Assembly (NCBI GenBank): GCA_020629965.1
Contig: JAHDCG010000003.1
Span: forward strand, 49,085-113,084
Source of the DNA: Saprospiraceae bacterium
GTDB lineage: Bacteria > Bacteroidota > Bacteroidia > Chitinophagales > Saprospiraceae
Direction of reading: 5' to 3'
Length of the DNA stretch: 64,000 nt
This document shows positions 56,901 to 61,848 of this stretch, in pieces. The notes beneath the pieces were generated by a model that ran no database searches, was not told where the DNA came from, and was given only the letters and a program-made list of their open reading frames with translations. Every line of letters begins with the position of its first letter. The first letter of the stretch is position 1. The translations under genes and the position numbers were made by a program.

Positions 56901-59629
56901 AAGGTCGTAGTCGTCGCGACAAAATTGCCGTCACCGTCAAAGAGGTCAACGCTGACCCCGTTGATACCGTTTTCATTGTTGTCTTGGACACCGTCATTAT
57001 TTTCGTCAAACCAGACGTAATCACCGAGGCTTGCGGGGTTGAAGAAACCGGCGTCTAAGTGCGGGTAGTTGTCGCCCGGAGCTAAAGTCACGGTCGAAGA
57101 AATACCCATTGGATTAGGGTCGCTGTCGTTGGTTTCGTTACCGTTGCCGGTCGGTGAAGGCGTGTAGGTTGCCGTACCGTCGGTTGCCGTGCTGTTGTCG
57201 AATACGACGTAATAATCGCCCGGGTCGAGGTTGGTAAATTCATAAAAACCCGTGCCGTCGGTCACGGCGGTCAAACCGGTAGAAGTGCCGTCGCCGTTGA
57301 ATAATTCTACGGTCGTGCCTTCGATACCGGGTTCGCCGGCATCTTGAATGCCGTCGGCGTTCATATCATTCCACACAAAATCACCTAAGCTCGCGGGCAG
57401 CCAGTAGCCGGCGTCTAAGGTAAAATCGGTTTCGCCGCCGGCCAAAGTAACCGTTTGCGACTGACCGATATTGCCGGCGGTCGCTGCGTCATTATCTAAA
57501 TCGTCAGCGACGGCAGGGGCATTTTCCAAAGTCGGTAAGTAGCCCGCCGGTGCGGTGCTGTGATCAAAGGTAACGTAGTAGCTGCCGGGCGGAAGGCTGT
57601 CGAAAAGGTACAAACCGTTCGGGTCGGTCAATGTGGTTTCGAGCGGCATCATAGTCACGCCGTCGTACAAAGTAACCTGTACATTTTGGATTCCGGACTC
57701 GCCGGGGTCTTGTTCCCCGTCGTGATCTTCGTCAAACCAAACATAATCGCCGAGAGCTACGGGATTGTAGAAACCCGCATCGACGGAGAGATTTACATCG
57801 CCGGGAGCCAAAGTGTAAACGCCGGTAAAACCGGTGTTTGCGTCGGCGTCGCTGTCGCCGCCGATGCCGGCACCGACTGTCGTTCCGTCGCCGTCCGCGC
57901 CCGTTTCTACGTTAGCAACGGTGCCGATGTAATTCGGCGGTACGGTGCTCTGGTCGAACACGACGTAATAATTCCCGGGCGGCAAATTATCGAATAAGTA
58001 TAAACCGTTCGAGTCGGTAATTTCACTATCGACAATTTGGTCGTTGTCGGCATTATATAAAGTAACGAATACACCTTCGATACCGTTTTCGGCGGCTTCC
58101 TGAATGCCGTTAATATTTTCGTCTAACCACACGTAGTTACCCAAAGCGGCGGGCAGAAAGAAGCCCGCGTCGAGGTGCGGATAGTTTTCGCCGGCGGCAA
58201 GGCTGATGACCTGCGTTTGCCCCGTTGCGGGGTCTGCATCGCTGTCGAGGGTGTCGCCGCCTTGATTTTGTGAAGTGGCTATGTAGCCGGGACCGGTAAT
58301 CGCCGCGCTCGTTTGGTCGAACTCGACGTAGTAATTACCGGGAGTCAGATTGGTAAATTCGTAAAAACCCGCATCACCGGTGTCGGGGTTGTTCATCGTC
58401 GTTGTAGTGCCTAAAGGTGTACCGTCGGCAGCGAAGAGATTAACGGTTACGCCGTTGATACCGTTTTCGGCGGGGTCTTGGATGCCGTCGGCATTGGTGT
58501 CTAACCAAACGTAATCGCCCAAAGAAGCCGGGAAGAAATAACCCGCGTCGATAGTGCTGTCAAATTCGCCGGCGGTCAAAGATACAACGTGCGACAGACC
58601 CGTGTTTATGTCCGCGTCGCTGTCGGCGGGGTCGTCAGGGCTGTTGTTGAGTTGCGTAGTCGGCTCGTAACCGGCGGGTGCAGTACTGTGATCGAACTGC
58701 ACGGTATAGTCACCGGGGATTAAATCTGTGAAAGAGTAGAAACCGGTATTGTCGGTCATGGTGGTCGCGATGACCGTATTCGTATCGTCGAGCAAGTTGA
58801 CGGTTACACCGGAGATACCCGTTTCTGCCGGGTCTTTGATGCCGTCGTTGTCGATATCGTACCAGACCAAATCACCCAAGCCCGCGCATTCGGCGAAGCG
58901 GGCGATAATGGGACAGCAAAGCTCGGCGGGACACTGCGAGGTGCCGTCGTCGAGGGTGTAATGATACGTGCCCGACTCGGTGATGTTGTAGGTCTGTTGG
59001 GTCGCGCCGAAGATTGCCGCGTCGTCTTTAAACCATTGGTAGTTGGTGTGACCGGCCGGGGCCGTGGCTTCGAGTACGTCCTGACAGATGAGGTCAACGG
59101 GAACGCTGACGCAGGCGGAGGCGATATCGTCTTCGGTCAGTACGCCGTTGGCGGGCTGACTGTCGGTATCGACTTCGTTCATCGCCGAGATTTCGGGCAT
59201 GAGGGTAAAGACCCCGTCGGTGCCCGCGTCGATGCGGTAGGTGAGTTCAATGGTGACGGAGGGCTGACCGGCGGTAAGTGCGCTGCCGATAGTCCAGGTC
59301 GTGCCGGCGAAGGAGGTACCTGCGCTTTCATTGGCAGCACCCTGAAAGGTCATGTTTGCCGGCACGGGAACTTCGACCGCTACGCCGGAGTTGTCCTGCA
59401 CACCGTCGTTATTAACGGTGAGCAAAAATACGACATCCTCGCCGGCGGCCCAATCGACTGCGGCGGGGGTGTTGGTGACGTCCGCATCTAATGAGAGATC
59501 GTTTTGTGCGAAGGCAGAATCAGAGAAAAAGAAAGAGAGAAACAGCATTAGGATTGAAGCCGTGATTATCCTCGTCAATTTTACGGGGCGGGCGGTTGCT
59601 GTGTTTACTGAGCGTAAGCGTGTGTTCAT
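41948..59629 (-). CDS. giant repeat adhesin with type B T9SS (gliding-motility-associated) C-terminal domain
   Basis: Surface or secreted adhesin of about 5,890 residues. The start at ATG 59629 gives a typical leader (LTRIITASILMLFLSFFF, cleavage near AFAQ); an ATG at 59683 adds 18 residues. By base position: DUF11-like domain (59500-59150), Ig-like domain, 14 SdrD_B-type repeats (58880-53730; cores LGDYVWFDENNDGIQD ... PGDYYVVFDH ... DAGYF), PKD-type domains (53720-53010), nine ~82-residue DCG...DG repeats ending in VRN (53010-50760), mixed Ig/SprB-like region (50760-48690), about ten six-Cys 'CLD...CDTTY' units (eight at 48690-46430, one at 45220-44940, one at 42600-42330), SprB-like repeats, two copies of a ~190-residue domain (43740-42600), and a C-terminal domain with YTGFSPNGDGVNDVFKI ... 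GTYFYSLETGE. The SdrD_B units carry Asp-rich loops that probably bind Ca2+. It has no enzymatic motif. Confidence 0.95.
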   Translation of the reverse strand: MNTRLRSVNTATARPVKLTRIITASILMLFLSFFFSDSAFAQNDLSLDADVTNTPAAVDWAAGEDVVFLLTVNNDGVQDNSGVAVEVPVPANMTFQGAANESAGTSFAGTTWTIGSALTAGQPSVTIELTYRIDAGTDGVFTLMPEISAMNEVDTDSQPANGVLTEDDIASACVSVPVDLICQDVLEATAPAGHTNYQWFKDDAAIFGATQQTYNITESGTYHYTLDDGTSQCPAELCCPIIARFAECAGLGDLVWYDIDNDGIKDPAETGISGVTVNLLDDTNTVIATTMTDNTGFYSFTDLIPGDYTVQFDHSTAPAGYEPTTQLNNSPDDPADSDADINTGLSHVVSLTAGEFDSTIDAGYFFPASLGDYVWLDTNADGIQDPAENGINGVTVNLFAADGTPLGTTTTMNNPDTGDAGFYEFTNLTPGNYYVEFDQTSAAITGPGYIATSQNQGGDTLDSDADPATGQTQVISLAAGENYPHLDAGFFLPAALGNYVWLDENINGIQEAAENGIEGVFVTLYNADNDQIVDSEITDSNGLYLFDNLPPGNYYVVFDQSTVPPNYIGTVANVETGADGDGTTVGAGIGGDSDADANTGFTGVYTLAPGDVNLSVDAGFYNPVALGDYVWFDEDHDGEQDPGESGIQNVQVTLYDGVTMMPLETTLTDPNGLYLFDSLPPGSYYVTFDHSTAPAGYLPTLENAPAVADDLDNDAATAGNIGQSQTVTLAGGETDFTLDAGYWLPASLGDFVWNDMNADGIQDAGEPGIEGTTVELFNGDGTSTGLTAVTDGTGFYEFTNLDPGDYYVVFDNSTATDGTATYTPSPTGNGNETNDSDPNPMGISSTVTLAPGDNYPHLDAGFFNPASLGDYVWFDENNDGVQDNNENGINGVSVDLFDGDGNFVATTTTFDNGTNDGFYEFTDLVPGDYYVVFDHASSTLTSNGYLPTQQNTTAENNDSDADPLTGQSQTVTLAAGDNFPDLDAGYYQAAGLGNYVWLDENNDGIQDPTEDGIAGVIVNLLDDAGNVIATDTTDNTGAYSFTGLMPGDYSVQFVPTSVPGGFNPTMQNNPAAGDAGDSDIVDLVNGTTATITLSAGEFDDTVDAGYFAPASLGDFAWYDIDADGIQDAGEPGIEGVTVTLFNGDGTPTGQTTATDGTGFYEFTNLIPGDYYVVFDNSTADDADEAMYALTTPGNGTDVTGSDANASGATPVVTLSAGENYPHLDAGYTNLASLGDYVWFDEDNDGDQDNTENGINGVTVSLFDGDNNLLATTLTANNGTNDGFYEFTGLEPGDYYVVFDHNSSALTSSGLLPTQQNAAGIDEEDDSDADPLTGQSQTVTLAAGDNFPDLDAGYYQAAGLGNYVWLDENNDGIQDPTEDGIAGVIVLLFDNLGNQLAADTTDNTGAYSFTGLTPGTYYVEFVPASVPEDMVQTMQNAGDDANDSDIVNPATGGTGFITLSAGEFDDTIDAGYFLGAGLGDYVWYDADGDGVQDAGETGINGVNVTLFNGDGTPTGEVTTTALNPDTGEPGYYEFTGLTPGEYYVVFDHNSAAAVDSNFAPTTEDANGTEATGSDANVLTGETEIVDLEPGDFYPHLDAGYYIPASLGDYVWFDENNNGVAEASETGINGVLVSLYSGDGTFLTQTVTMNDGTNDGFYEFTELIPGDYYVVFDHNSSSLTSEGYIPTTPNIGVEQADSDADPVTGQSETVTLAPGDNYEDLDAGYYQAAGLGNYVWLDENNDGIQDPTEDGIAGVIVNLLDNMGNILAADTTDNTGAYSFTGLTPGDYVVQFVTTSVPNGFEPTVQNNPAAGDAGDSDIVDLINGTTATISLASGEFDDTIDAGYFAPASLGDYVWFDSNGDGIQDMTESGIEGVTVELFNGDGTSTGMTVTTDGAGFYEFTGLVPGDYYVVFDNGTATDPTEAAYILTVQGNGNDTDGSDANAMGVTQVVTLAPGENYPHLDAGYIDCIAPDAGTDTEICEGESTTLTATGGNGSYVWSPGTGLSCVNCASPVAAPDQSTVYTVTTAVGTLCEATDTVVITVNALPEPDFHAEETCPDTETVFINHTPTGTTDNLIYEWNFDDPTSGTSNVSTLREPTHIYANAGEYDVMLAVETPAGCRDTIFETITVQPVPTAQAGDDVTICAGESIQLNAAGGDGTYTWTPDATLSNANIHNPIATPTVTTTYEVTVTNDFGCTSTDMVTVTVIEAPAVTDVAAVDPSDCGTQDGSITVTATGGATTLEYSIDGFNFQTSNEFLTLDAGTYNVFVRYVGGDCQAAWAGNAVILTAPDAPEFTSVNFTQPTDCGVTDGEIIISATAGSGTLEYGYELDGTFVWQTDNTFSGLAGGTYTTYVRNADMTCLTAGEIVVLTDPVAPTITKIDTFNPTDCGEQDGRIEIFANGTAGLEYSINGGGSYQTSNVFANLPASMNYEVIVRYADGTCEVVSASNPITLTAPTAPVFNDVVSIDPTECDTDDGSISIDATAGTIDGAAVAIEYSIDGGINWTTTPNFTNLADGTYNVFIRNAGENCVTAWMNNTVELQSPIAPIVKEVTMTDVTECGADDGTITVFAEDGQMPYEYGLTVPGSNDTLWQAGNVFSGLAADTYHIFVTNADGSCLTCYLSATVEEPTQPVIGNVLAVQPSDCGADDGRITIFADSEGALEYSIDNGATWHATNSFAFLPAGSYQIAVRNIDENCFTTYDANPVVLVEPTPPTLTDVIPTDPSDCDVNDGTIEITASGAGNLEYSIDGFNWSASNIFENLSNGTYNIFVRNEDETCATPFANNPVELTAPDAPQIKDVVFEDPTDCGVNDGFIQVTAIDGEGDLQYSIDGGATFQASNVFLGLAAGNYMVIVTNEDGSCMTMWPGVVLEAPELPLITDVITTNPTDCGESNGTIVIETESNSPLQFSIDGGTTWQTSNVFINLAGDDYDVRVRNTEGNCEVTHGIVTITEPTAPTVTTPIDNISICENDSAPVSISIDQAIIDFDIDGSGGFDNVTVSDNTLTFDAFLNGTVSNFSVTFTGESGCTVTEDFTLYETSDPMADFIVIQPTCANDEVHIQFVGEASPGAVLTWELDGGTILYSSPATSSQPAGALLIVEYAAVGGVIIGLEVNDGGCTDSSLQTANVSPTAPTLSADITPVSSCDTPNGEIDLTVTGNLPFESTYTYTWAADNGFASNEEDLTGLEAGTYYVTVVDQFTGCDHTAAFSVGNVPALDVFDYTVVNNLNCNGTDGIISYQAAGGTAPFTFTLVRLDADTETVIDEVTQDNRDVEFTDLASGLYAVRTDDAANCGSLETIVSIIDGSGPQGQFTNVTNPDCGLDNGSFTLILDSDAFPVNYSVILDGEFLASGSVPASTVETQFNQVGAGGYLFLLEDENGCTNLIRLENDCDPERCDFDAIAADVNQPTACSNDDGSISVTGLSPTASVLWVTSQGEVLSGETITGLGAGIYNALVSDGECSTELTYNLQAPDGGQISIDNLQNVTCPGGSDGSVVFTVSGDGYYTYSISPGDEGGSVELNPSEDPTAEISADNLDAGIYVISVRDHLTGCVNYAQFEIEQNDLLEIIVTPHVATACYASDARVEIQTNGGNSPYTLTASQGDIATNPYNEFTSVENMRGGVVNITVTDFNGCTDDVTVDLGRAPSCTDTVPLITIYETPLDTCLTDFFDLPGNVTTAIVCADDPNTVTAEVNDGSNCITLLPSEDFAGYDTLCVVHCDDQVANYCDTTILTVAVLPPTDTVRVTIPGDVPTEVCLDDENFQFPGTPTSVAFCNDEIAGEATADNLNGQCLTIDPVDGFAGTGSDLLCVVHCYDDAQMICDTTYIEITVTPTPDTVDVVIPANEETEICLDGSALEYPGTIETVAYCNQGDMNTVFSPSNDDNCLTLAPATDYTGYLDEPLCIVHCYGTVNGVEVCDTTYINVTVTPPADTVQVVISADEPSEVCLDETVLEFPDDLVSTTICNAGNPDEAIVTDIDDNCVTIDPADDFAGLVNDQLCVVHCYGDGTICDTTYLEIAVSPAPDTVEFVIPPNDDSFVCLDEETLEYPGTIESVNYCNQGDANTVFSPQFMDNCLALAPAMDFTGYSSEPICIIHCYGSFGDTEICDTTYINVTVTPPSDVVDVILTSDDPTEVCLDETVLEFPDDLVSTAICNAGNTNEVAVTNVSGNCVTLDAANDFVGEADEQLCVVHCYGDGTICDTTYLNVTVLPAPDTIEVFIPAADPTEICLDDDVLQFPGTFTDAEFCNAGNPNTVLASALTENCLTLNPNDSYVGAMPTPICVTHCYANDSAPSGEICDTTYIFVTVLPPSDIVEVTIPFETDTETCIPASVLQFPADAVSTTFCDTGNPNTVTASNLDGDCLTLEPADDYFGTSSDLICVVHCYDNASQICDTTYIEVTVEVPPCELVVTSVINFDAECGESNGSAIATTEGAVGTLVFEWEGSNSTTATATDLTAGMYPFTVTDQTTGCTATGMGWVGQVGGDVDFTTTNTQTATCEGADGTVNVNVTSGDAPFTVSYDGPTSGTLDNQTTSSIDVTGLAAGDYIFSVSDANGCATQKNVTVGSNSGDLTLDTQLIEAPACGGGDNGKVMAVVGNFSGSYSLTLDGTQIVGGITTPTFSVGNLTAGTYMLGVTDENGCTATTQFTLTEQLAPLTEDDVIITNATCSDETDATIASADERVFTVFNQAGDNLGTTPVSNLPAGMYTVTHSVGQCVSMYTALVIAPSPMSLTADVTDESCAGNDGALAVTVNGGTAPYTYAWNTGATTQNINGLTEGTYTLTVTDSEGCSTDDTFTVADGCDIPAPAPATFATSIPFQTPTSYCLPDEAMDYPEAATSQSFANVGDTDEVMGMFLEGNCMVLDPAQGFTGAANEPIVIVTCYYGGTEVCDTTYLMVTVEQEPCDLQLSGIAKTDAACGEDNGSAQVMTNGGTAPYTYVWTNNVSNAATAENLAQGNYSVTITDANDCTVSGSVTINNGQAISLNTTATAAVCEAANGTIDLNIIGGTPEYMITWSGPTSGSVTNITAQSYTLTDLPAGDYVLTVSDDAGCAATATRTVEQSAGTFSVTTATQQQPNCGEADGTVQINTGSNETFDLVVDGVLFGENLTAPFMLTDLNAGVHNIEVTNANGCVATDEFVLSEQDAVALNAQDVITSNVTCASGNDGSITSNLSEELTVFNGNTSLGQTPLTDLSAGTYTVVRYTGNCESSIQVTITQPEMLDLGVSATNETCTGDDGSITTTLTGGVTPYEYNWSNGTSAANATNLAAGTYSLTVIDAVGCAATVNGITIVEDCDPQDPIEPCADIMTEDNITVTMFDGEADVCVETEYGTLSDFDLTLDGENYTDALAGCAADTTIFYSYALVFGDAQNGTYNVEWTVNGTLHTGTFTNPTELTGFMNSVNATPQWTLDAAGEAIEGDNTPDDFGMMKIVHQATQITANLQVNYSTQMMSEGITITAAGDHILIATDINTGCTDTLYIDVEEPAVTPAEEDCDELWEDEVLVLETSDCNVPADFCSGVAIQEILEYDITDNGAVYTGDLSGCGYESINRYAYFSVPGQCSDGPYTLESWSINGTLYSGTFNDIDELVALLNTWDTDGTWAVDPYTFTIVGGNTDNDYGTLQIRHEASNILSGIAPNIGLQPAFANLELTVGTHELVFTHYLTDCADTITVTVTCPAQEVMPTTSTITRNILTDEEEPICLDISELPGTAVSIENVCPEDGGDAVVFETVGANCLIATGIEVGTGSACIVICDDQGVCDTTLIVINVQQGLVAVDTELTEMPTEPTDEPGNENPTLAEDRNEAYAPRDPNAVITVYTGFSPNGDGVNDVFKIKGLENYPNHVLTIFDRTGTTVMQTRNYQSDWAGDFNGEILPAGTYFYSLETGEDGERITGYVYLRLQR
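46430..48690 (-). repeat. eight tandem six-cysteine ~95-residue modules in the adhesin
   Basis: Each module follows the order [IV]P-x(5)-E-[IV]-CLD ... L-x-[FY]-P ... C-N-x-GN ... N-C-[LV]-T-L-x-P ... [LI]-C-[IV]-x-HCY ... ICDTTYI-x-VTV. Modules 3/5 and 4/6 are most alike (LEYPGTIE and LEFPDDLVST), implying duplication as a two-module block. Two further, more diverged units occur nearer the C-terminus. Confidence 0.8.
50760..53010 (-). repeat. nine tandem ~82-residue DCG/DG repeats in the adhesin
   Basis: Consensus: [TI]-x-[DN]-V-x(3)-P-[TS]-[DE]-C-[GD]-x(2)-[DN]-G-x-I-x-I ... LEYSIDGG-x-x-[WF]-x-x-[ST]-N-x-F-x-x-L ... Y-x-[VI]-x-VRN ... C, ending in EP/AP-x-AP. It is related to SprB-type repeats of gliding-associated adhesins. 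Confidence 0.8.
53731..58880 (-). repeat. fourteen tandem SdrD_B-type domains with three-domain higher-order repeat
   Basis: Fourteen units of about 115 residues start with [SAG]-LG-[DN]-[YF]-VW. Units 5-7, 8-10 and 11-13 form a triplet repeat with a DNA period of about 1.09-1.12 kb (for example the LGNYV codons at 54431, 55541 and 56642). Bases 55476-55659 and 56577-56760 appear identical. Confidence 0.88.
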
Positions 59630-60051
59630 GTTGTGAGTTTTTCTTAAATTTTTGCGTCTTTGTTCGAGATAGTTGTTATTCATAAAATAAACTATCGCCT
59701 GCTTTCGGACTTATAAGTTTTTGCATCCAAAAAACCGGATAATTATTTATGACAGCGGATAATTACGGTTACGGGAAAACGTTAGGTTTTGTAAACAGAA
59801 AAAGCAATCAGACGGTATTTTTCCGCTGATTATAGGGTAAGTTTATTGTGTAGATCGGTATTGCTTGGAAAAAATAAGAGGGGAAATGAATAAGGGAGGA
59901 AACTTAAAAAGCACCCGTATCGGGACTTAATTTCAAGTTCTTGTACAGTTTCAAATTCTGTACCAAAAGCAATAATTTTAATTTTATAGGGAAAATTCTA
60001 AAAACAAACACATTATAATTTTTAATAATACTAATACAAATAACCGTTTTT
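59630..60051. other. AT-rich divergent promoter region
   Basis: Between the giant adhesin (-) and the serine-hydrolase-like gene (+). No repeat array is seen, unlike most gaps here. A short imperfect inverted repeat (ttgtacag ... ctgtaccaa) lies at 59941-59966. No small gene was found. Promoters for both genes must lie here but no full consensus was identified. Confidence 0.4.
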
Positions 60052-61140
60052 ATGCAAAATTTTTATCTGTTATTTTTGTCACAAATTTTCGGGGGTCTTT
60101 TCCTGCAAATGTTTTTCGTCAATCTCGCCCGTGCGCAAGACCGAGCGCAAATACAAGAGGGAACGGAACGGTTGATTTACGATGATTTGTCGATTGATTT
60201 CGCACGCAGTCCGGGGGTTATACTCGGAGTCATCGAGCGCGACAGTACATTCATTTTCAGCTACGGAACGGTCGATAAAAGCAGCACCAGACCTCCGAAC
60301 ACCAAAGATATTTTTGAAATCGGCAGTATCACCAACATTTTTACGGCGAGGCTGATAAATATTTTAGCCGAAAAAGGAATACTGAAAAAGGATATCTCAA
60401 TAAATAATTTTTTGCCGGACTCGCTGCACAATGCGACCGCGGAGACGATAACTCTCGAAAACTTGCTGACACATACGGCGGGTCTGCCGCGCGTACCGCT
60501 CGGAATCGGTATCACACAAACGGAGGACAACCAACCCTACGCTTTTTTTGATAAAAAAACGGCGGGAGAATATTTTCGGGACTTAAAAATCGAGCAGGAA
60601 AAGACAGGAAAGTATAATTTTTCGCATTTCGGCTACGCACTTTTAGAGATTATCGTCGAAAATACTACGGGAAAAACCTTCGCGGAAGTGATGCACACGG
60701 AACTTTTACAAGAAAAATATCCGCATACTTTTTTCGACACCAAAAAAATCAAGCAAGAAAACTTCGTGCAAGGCTACGACAAATCTCAAGCCCCTACCCC
60801 GCTGCAACGCTACGCCGCTTTCTCCTCTGCCGTCGGTCTGAAATCGAACCTGACCGACCTGCTGACGCTGCTGCGCGAAAACATCGACGGGGCGGATTTC
60901 GACATTTTACAAGAGGCAAAGTATAAGACGGAAATGCGCAAAGGTGTATATGCGGGCGAAGGTTGGCATTTGATAAAAAAGAAGAGAAAGCCGACGATTT
61001 ACGTGCACACGGGCGCGACGAGCGGCTACCGGGCGTACATGGCTTTTGTGAAGGAAACGCGGACGGGAGTGGTGGTTTTGTCTAACTCGGAGTTTGCGCT
61101 GCGGGGGTTGGGGTTTTATGTTTTGGAGGGAATGAATTAG
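60052..61140 (+). CDS. beta-lactamase-fold serine hydrolase-like protein, catalytic motifs degenerate
   Basis: Related to class C beta-lactamases/penicillin-binding proteins and esterases. The 362 residues have a signal peptide (about 1-29, ARAQ) and a single domain. Motif 1, normally S-x-x-K, reads S92-I-T-N95, so the general-base Lys is missing. Motif 2, normally Y-x-N, reads F190-S-H192 (NFSHFGYALLE). Motif 3, H-T-G (319-321), is intact. The surrounding landmarks (FEIGSIT, LLTHTAGLPR, GYALLE) are well kept, so this is not a frameshifted gene. A pseudoenzyme or a changed chemistry is likely. It is followed at once by a GA-rich array. Confidence 0.85.
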   Translation: MQNFYLLFLSQIFGGLFLQMFFVNLARAQDRAQIQEGTERLIYDDLSIDFARSPGVILGVIERDSTFIFSYGTVDKSSTRPPNTKDIFEIGSITNIFTARLINILAEKGILKKDISINNFLPDSLHNATAETITLENLLTHTAGLPRVPLGIGITQTEDNQPYAFFDKKTAGEYFRDLKIEQEKTGKYNFSHFGYALLEIIVENTTGKTFAEVMHTELLQEKYPHTFFDTKKIKQENFVQGYDKSQAPTPLQRYAAFSSAVGLKSNLTDLLTLLRENIDGADFDILQEAKYKTEMRKGVYAGEGWHLIKKKRKPTIYVHTGATSGYRAYMAFVKETRTGVVVLSNSEFALRGLGFYVLEGMN

Positions 61141-61162
61141 CGGAGAGTTGAGAGCGGAGAGT
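61139..61162 (+). repeat. GA-rich 3'-end array
   Basis: gcggagagttgagagcgg then agagtg, beginning at the stop codon of the serine-hydrolase-like gene. Compare 7418-7444. Confidence 0.5.
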
Positions 61163-61166
61163 GCCT

Positions 61167-61748
61167 TTAGCACTTGCATTCTCCTTCTACATAGGCAATG
61201 ACTTCGGGGAAGAAGAGGTTAAATTCTGCGTTGAAGGCGGCATAGTTATTCAGCAAATTATCGACTGCGCCGGCCATCATATCGGGGTATTTGACGCGGT
61301 TTTTCATTTTGGAAAATGTGAAGCGCAGACCTTCTTCGGTACCGTAGCGCAGCAGCCAATTATCGCGTATCATGTGCGGCAGACTGCGTTGCAATTTCGG
61401 CGGAATGTCGGCTTGCCTTTTTTCTAAAATGCGATAGATATTTTGCGTCCAAACGGCGGGGTCTTCGCCCGAGTATTTTTCCCAATTATTCACCAATAAA
61501 TAGTCAAAAAAGATGTCGATGACCACGCCGGCGTATTTGCCGTGATGCGGGTGCAGTCGCGCCGTGCCCTGTCGCGTCAGCGGATGTGCGTCGGTAAAAG
61601 TGTCGATTTTGCGATGCAGCATCACACCCTCCCGCACCCGCTCGGGCAGTGCCGGCAAGTCGCGGTTGCGAATGCTGTCGGCGATAAAATTGCCGATGAG
61701 CAAGTCTTCTTCGCTGCAAGAAAGGAAACAGTGGGCGAGGTAATTCAT
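61167..61748 (-). CDS. acpH: acyl carrier protein phosphodiesterase family protein
   Basis: AcpH removes the 4'-phosphopantetheine arm from acyl carrier protein. The 193 residues match the family length. Landmarks are MNYLAHCFLSCS, EEDLLIGNFIADSIR (about 14-28), EGVMLHRKIDTFTDAHP (about 40-56), HHGKYAGVVIDIFFDYLLVNNWEKY (about 68-92) and a C-terminal GEGL-like region. The His/Asp pairs in GNFIAD, LHRKIDxFTD and HGKYAGVVxDxFFD form the expected metal-dependent HD-like site. The start ATG 61748 is clear. The endonuclease-like gene lies 101 bases upstream on the same strand. Confidence 0.9.
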   Translation of the reverse strand: MNYLAHCFLSCSEEDLLIGNFIADSIRNRDLPALPERVREGVMLHRKIDTFTDAHPLTRQGTARLHPHHGKYAGVVIDIFFDYLLVNNWEKYSGEDPAVWTQNIYRILEKRQADIPPKLQRSLPHMIRDNWLLRYGTEEGLRFTFSKMKNRVKYPDMMAGAVDNLLNNYAAFNAEFNLFFPEVIAYVEGECKC

Positions 61749-61751
61749 AGT

Positions 61752-61848
61752 CGAAGGTTGTAAGGGTTGAGGGGTTGAGAGGTTGGGGAGTTGGGGAGTG
61801 CCGCCCGTCCGCCGTCCGCCCCCCCGACAGCTATCGGGGCGTCAACCG
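61752..61848. repeat. stacked short arrays and palindrome
   Basis: 61752-61798 holds ggttgtaagggttgagggg and ttgagaggttggggagttg units. 61801-61821 holds ccgcccgtccgccgtccgcc. 61822-61839 is ccccgacagctatcgggg, one position off a perfect palindrome and related to 4567-4584. The latter two follow the endonuclease-like stop codon on the minus strand. Confidence 0.6.

Noticed and set aside
60052..61140. Serine-hydrolase-like gene as an active beta-lactamase resistance gene
   Set aside because: The SxxK lysine and the YxN motif are missing, so resistance activity is not supported.
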